Shown: in pieces, positions 61,008-64,000 of the stretch | How positions within the stretch are numbered: the first letter of the stretch is position 1 | Layout of the letters: every line of letters begins with the position of its first letter | Assembly: GCF_012932495.1 (NCBI RefSeq) | Contig: NZ_JABCNG010000004.1 | Location: 248,001 to 312,000, forward strand | Length of the DNA stretch: 64,000 nt | Origin: Novosphingobium sp. SG919 | GTDB lineage: Bacteria; Pseudomonadota; Alphaproteobacteria; Sphingomonadales; Sphingomonadaceae | Direction: 5' to 3' | Translations under genes and position numbers: made by a program | Notes under the pieces: model-generated | Told to the model about the DNA's origin: nothing | The model's database searches: none | The model's input: the letters and a program-made list of their open reading frames with translations, nothing else

Positions 61008-61228
61008 GGCCGGGGCTTTGCGTGCTCGACAGGCCAAGGAAATCTTGGGCAGCCTTCAGCATTTCTCGAATGACCTTTATCAACCGAATCAGTAGAGAAA
61101 ATGCATCGGCATGTCCGATCGCGGCTTTTGATCCTGCCAGCTTGCTCCGCGTCACCAAAAGCTAAAGCGCACGAAAGCGAGGCCATGTGGCCAGGTTCGT
61201 GTTCGGCCCCGTAAAAAGGAGAATGCGA
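61008..61228. other. Intergenic region between the aceA terminator and the next small ORF
   Basis: No coding sequence is recognised in about 220 bp. It is less GC-rich around 61060-61110 (AATGACCTTTATCAACCGAA) and may hold the promoter of the small ORF at 61229. Confidence 0.4.
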
Positions 61229-61402
61229 ATGTCCCGTTTGCTTGCCCAGCCCAAATTGGCCCGCCGAATTTCCCGGCAGCCGGCATCCCTTCGCGTTGCC
61301 GCGCCCCTGCCGCACCCTTCGTGGGGCACGCTGGGCGCCGCGCGGCCGGATGGCGAACGGCCCAGCACGGCGGAGGAATTTTTCCGCCGGCTGGGCCTGT
61401 GA
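61229..61402 (+). CDS. Small hypothetical basic protein
   Basis: A 57-residue basic protein starting MSRLLAQPKLARRISRQPAS and ending STAEEFFRRLGL. The Shine-Dalgarno AAAAAGGAG is 6-8 nt before the ATG at 61229 (another ATG, 61223, is in frame). No family is recognised. It is short and has no independent evidence other than the ribosome-binding site, so it may not be expressed. Confidence 0.45.
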   Translation: MSRLLAQPKLARRISRQPASLRVAAPLPHPSWGTLGAARPDGERPSTAEEFFRRLGL

Positions 61403-61474
61403 CGACAAGACCCCTGTAGAAAACCCCAAGGGTGCGCTTGCCCGCCTGAAACCGATTGTTCACGATAGAGGCCC

Positions 61475-62167
61475 ATGAAGTCTGCGTTGATCATCCGCCA
61501 CGTGCCCTACGAAGGGGTGGCCGGCTATCGTCAGCCGATCGAAGAGGCCGGTTATGTGGTTGACCGGATCGATGTGTCCGATCCGGCCTTTCCGGCGCTG
61601 GACCTGCGCGAGCCCGACCTGCTGATCATGATGGGCGGGCCGATGGGCATCTATGACCAGATCGAGCATCCCTGGATCCGCTGCCAGATGCGCCGCCTGG
61701 CACTGCGCCTGGCAGCTGACCGGCCCACGCTGGGCGTGTGCTTTGGCGCGCAGATGATTGCCGCAGCGCTGGGCGCGGATGTCTATCGCGGCCATGCCAA
61801 GGAAGTGGGTTTCCACCCCGTGCAGGTGCACGTTGCCGACAGCCCGCTGCGCCATGTTGCCGGCGTGCCGGTGCTGCATTGGCATGGTGATACCTTCACG
61901 CTGCCACCCAATGCGGAACTGCTGGCGTCAAGCCATGTCTATGCCCACCAGGCGTTTCGCCGTGGCAAGAACCTGCTGGCCCTGCAATTCCACGCCGAAA
62001 TGGGCGAAGATCCGCGGTTTGACGCCTGGATCGAGCAATCCCCCGAGGATGTCTCGGCCGCCGGCCACACCGAGGCCTCGCTGCGCCACGCGCACGATGC
62101 CCACGGCGGTGGCGCGGTTCAGGCCGGCCGGGCGATGATCGGGGAATGGCTGGCAGGATTGGCTTAG
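61475..62167 (+). CDS. Class I glutamine amidotransferase (GMP synthase-like)
   Basis: A 230-residue stand-alone GATase1 protein. LIMMGGPMGIYDQIEHPWIR, nucleophile Cys89 in TLGVCFGAQMIAAALGADVY, and the histidine in LALQFHAEMGEDP complete the catalytic triad region. Proteins of this type (COG0518-like) release ammonia for unknown acceptors. The TAG stop codon is the first three bases of a 147-bp inverted-repeat element, so the original 3' end of the gene may have been replaced. Confidence 0.88.
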   Translation: MKSALIIRHVPYEGVAGYRQPIEEAGYVVDRIDVSDPAFPALDLREPDLLIMMGGPMGIYDQIEHPWIRCQMRRLALRLAADRPTLGVCFGAQMIAAALGADVYRGHAKEVGFHPVQVHVADSPLRHVAGVPVLHWHGDTFTLPPNAELLASSHVYAHQAFRRGKNLLALQFHAEMGEDPRFDAWIEQSPEDVSAAGHTEASLRHAHDAHGGGAVQAGRAMIGEWLAGLA

Positions 62168-62311
62168 GGCCTGTGTGGATTTAGCCCATGGCGGGCTACG
62201 AACGGCCGCTTTTCGCGCTTCCGGTGCTCACGTACCGAAAGTACGCTGCGCTCCGGGTCACGAAAATCAGCCATTCTCGCTCCACCCTGACCTAAATCCC
62301 CACAGGCCCTA
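62165..62311. repeat. 147-bp inverted-repeat element, MITE-like
   Basis: Terminal arms of 20 bp (62165-62184 and 62292-62311, one mismatch) start TAGGGCCTGTGTGGATTTAG. The inner part contains palindromic segments (CCGGTGCTCACGTACCGAAA and GTACGCTGCGCTCCGG). No coding sequence is present. The size, terminal inverted repeats and the GC-rich inner palindromes suggest a non-autonomous repeat. The left end supplies the stop codon of the amidotransferase gene. No obvious flanking duplication beyond a TA. Confidence 0.6.
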
Positions 62312-62319
62312 GGCCCGCT

Positions 62320-62514
62320 TCAGCGCCGGCGCAGTTCCGTCACGATGCGCTGCGTGCGCGCGTCTGCCTTGGCCGAATGCACCACGAACAGCGCGTGCAC
62401 CACACCGGGAATCCAGAACAAAAGGCACAGGAACAGGTTGAGCACCGCCTGGAATGGCTTGCCCACCAGCAACAGCGCGAGCGGCGGAAACAGGATCGCC
62501 ACAAGGTAGAGCAC
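62320..62514 (-). CDS. YqaE/Pmp3 family small membrane protein
   Basis: A 64-residue protein, LYLVAILFPPLALLLVGKPF, QAVLNLFLCLLFWIPGVVHA, LFVVHSAKADARTQ. Two membrane helices and the FPPLxxxL...WxPGxxHAL pattern are diagnostic of the Pmp3/YqaE (UPF0057) family, small membrane proteins linked to salt and membrane-potential stress. No ATG fits; GTG 62514 has GGAG at 6 nt and is likely. The frame is open further upstream but not protein-like. Confidence 0.8.
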   Translation of the reverse strand: MLYLVAILFPPLALLLVGKPFQAVLNLFLCLLFWIPGVVHALFVVHSAKADARTQRIVTELRRR

Positions 62515-62621
62515 GGCATTCTCCGGGATTTCGGTTGCGAGCCTGTTGAAGATAGGAAGCCGGCGACGGCGGGCAATGCCTTGTCGATGAAGGGCCGATG
62601 GGCGTCGGCAGGCGATAGGCA

Positions 62622-63788
62622 TCAAAGCCCATCCCGCCACGCTGCCAGGCGCGCCACCGCTTCCTCCACCATCGCGGCCGGCTTGCAGTGGCACAGCCGC
62701 ACGATGTGGCGCGGCGCGGGCGGCCCTTCCCAGAGGGCCGACAGCGGGATCGTGGCAACCCCGGCTTCGGCCACTGCGCGGGTGGCAAAGGTGGTGTCAT
62801 CCAGGGTGAAGCCGCTTTGCGCCAGGTCGATGCAGGAAAACCACGTGGCCGTGCCCGGCAGCACGGCAAAGCCATGGGCCACAAGGGCGCGCAGCAGCGC
62901 CGCGCGGGAAGCGGCCCAGTCGGCCACCTGGCTATCGATCAGCGCGTCATCGGCCAGCCCCTCGGCCACGGCCCATTGCAGCATCGGCGGCGTGGTGAAG
63001 GTCAGGAACTGGTGCGCACGGGCCACCACGGCCGCCAGCGCCGGATCGGCCACCAGCCAACCCACTTTCCAGCCCGTGGCGCCGAAGATCTTGCCGGCCG
63101 AACCGATCTTGATGGTGCGGGTGGCCATGCCCGGCTCGGCCATCAGCGACGCGTGAGGCTGGCTATCAAAGCGCACCACTTCCCACACCTCGTCGCAGAT
63201 GGCGACAAGATTGGCCTTCACGCACAGTGCAGCCAATGCGGCACGCTCGGCGGCGGTGGTCACGGTGCCGGTGGGATTGAGCGGATCGTTGAGAATGAGC
63301 GCGCGCGTTCGTGGCGTGATCGCGGCGTGCAAGGCGTCGATCGGCATGGCCCAGGCCGGCGGGCTGAGAGCGACGAACACCGGCATGCCCCCGGCGCGGC
63401 GCACCAACGGGGCATAGGCGTCATAGGCCGGGGCCAGCACCAGCACCTCGTCACCGGGCTGCACCGTGGCCAGGATTGCGGCGGCCACCGCCTCCGTCGC
63501 GCCCGAGGTGACAATCACGTGCTCGCGCGACAGGGCCAGGCCCTGGCGCCGGCCATAGAACGCGGCCACGCCATCGCGCAGTTCGGGTACGCCGGCCATC
63601 GGCGGATATTGCTGCGATCGTTCTGCCATGGCGCGCGCGGCGGCCTGCGCCAGGGCGGGCGGGGGCGGCCCATCGGGAAAGCCCTGGCCCAGGTTGATCG
63701 CCCCGTGTTGCCGCGCCAGGCCCGACATGGCCTCGAAAATCGTGGTCGGCATCTGGGCGTACAGCGGGTTCAGGCACGGCGTGGTCAT
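62622..63788 (-). CDS. Class I/II pyridoxal-phosphate aminotransferase
   Basis: A 388-residue fold type I aminotransferase. INLGQGFPDGPPPPALAQAA and SQQYPPMAGVPELRDGVAAF are the N-terminal part; VIVTSGATEAVAAAILATVQ and LNDPLNPTGTV and ICDEVWEVVRF follow. The PLP lysine is Lys233 in KIGSAGKIFGATGWKVGW, and the C-terminal arginine lies in APRHIVRLCHC. It resembles KAT/YbdL-type methionine/kynurenine aminotransferases; substrate not certain. The ATG at 63788 is used. Confidence 0.87.
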   Translation of the reverse strand: MTTPCLNPLYAQMPTTIFEAMSGLARQHGAINLGQGFPDGPPPPALAQAAARAMAERSQQYPPMAGVPELRDGVAAFYGRRQGLALSREHVIVTSGATEAVAAAILATVQPGDEVLVLAPAYDAYAPLVRRAGGMPVFVALSPPAWAMPIDALHAAITPRTRALILNDPLNPTGTVTTAAERAALAALCVKANLVAICDEVWEVVRFDSQPHASLMAEPGMATRTIKIGSAGKIFGATGWKVGWLVADPALAAVVARAHQFLTFTTPPMLQWAVAEGLADDALIDSQVADWAASRAALLRALVAHGFAVLPGTATWFSCIDLAQSGFTLDDTTFATRAVAEAGVATIPLSALWEGPPAPRHIVRLCHCKPAAMVEEAVARLAAWRDGL

Positions 63789-63888
63789 GGCGGCTATTCT
63801 ATGCGCGCGACACTGCGCGGCAAGGGCCGTTGCACTGCGATCACAATTTGCTAGCGTGGCTGGCAACGATCAAGGGGGCAGGCAGATC

Positions 63889-64000
63889 ATGGGCAGGACG
63901 TGGCTTTGCGGCGTGGCCGCAGCGGCAATGACGGTGGCGGCGGCAGGGGCAGCGCCGGTAGCGCTGGCCCGGGGCCAAGCCGGCGCCGTGCAGGCTGACC
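63889..64000 (+). CDS. Start of an exported protein, truncated by the window edge
   Basis: From ATG 63889 the frame reads MGRTWLCGVAAAAMTVAAAG followed by AAPVALARGQ, a signal peptide, with AAGGGGGCAGG upstream. Only 37 codons are visible, so the product is not identified. It is divergent from the aminotransferase gene. Confidence 0.6.
   Translation, partial: MGRTWLCGVAAAAMTVAAAGAAPVALARGQAGAVQAD

Overview
The window is a high-GC chromosomal segment from an alphaproteobacterium. Gene content fits the order Sphingomonadales, and a Novosphingobium- or Sphingobium-like genome is my best inference: acpP-fabF-mltG cluster, aerobic CobG/CobN cobalamin route, tryptophan-halogenase-like and TonB-receptor genes, Pseudomonas-type isocitrate lyase, small YdcH and CsbD proteins. 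Genes are tightly packed, often overlap by 4 bp, and use GTG or TTG starts fairly often. No intact mobile element, rRNA or CRISPR array was seen.

Left part (1-12.3 kb) is housekeeping: a truncated isopenicillin-N-synthase-like oxygenase, an EVE-domain protein, a CsbD stress protein with a clear terminator, an LplT-like transporter divergent from pgsA, the overlapping rnd-oxyR-yitT operon, aspS, then acpP-fabF-mltG and a 2'-5' RNA ligase-like protein.

The 12.3-24.1 kb part carries a GNAT enzyme, a TPR/2OG-Fe(II) oxygenase coupled to a flavin-dependent halogenase, and a two-component system divergent from a complete MacAB/TolC-type tripartite efflux operon (adaptor, ATPase, permease, outer membrane factor). 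Inverted half-sites lie between the divergent units. The response regulator has a degenerate sigma-54-type AAA+ core.

The 24.1-29.2 kb part is accessory and decayed: a class C beta-lactamase-like hydrolase, an NTF2-like protein, a frameshifted tyrosine integrase remnant beside tRNA-Thr(CGT), a YdcH protein, tRNA-Met(CAT), a frameshifted RTX-repeat fragment, a LysR regulator and about 0.9 kb with no recognised gene. A TonB-dependent receptor and an MpaB-like oxygenase follow.

The core (32.5-54.4 kb) is a cobalamin locus. One cobalamin riboswitch precedes a NiCoT nickel/cobalt transporter. A second, with a similar extended leader, precedes cobW-cobN-cobG-cobH-cobI-cobJ-(cobK antisense)-cobL-cobE-cobM-cobB-cobF-cobO-DUF1636-cobT-cobC-cobS-cobD-cbiB-cobQ-cobU. 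Together these run from precorrin-2 through corrin ring synthesis, cobalt insertion, adenosylation and nucleotide-loop assembly. CobA (uroporphyrinogen methyltransferase), the CobS/CobT chelatase partners and BluB are not in the window. cobK is on the opposite strand, overlaps cobJ at its tail and shares a single CATG with the start of cobL.

The right part (54.4-64 kb) has a minus-strand cca-NUDIX-DUF1285-GNAT group, a ScfR/RamB-type regulator divergent from isocitrate lyase with a strong palindrome between them, two small proteins, a glutamine amidotransferase ending inside a 147-bp inverted-repeat element, a Pmp3-like membrane peptide, a class I/II aminotransferase and the start of an exported protein.
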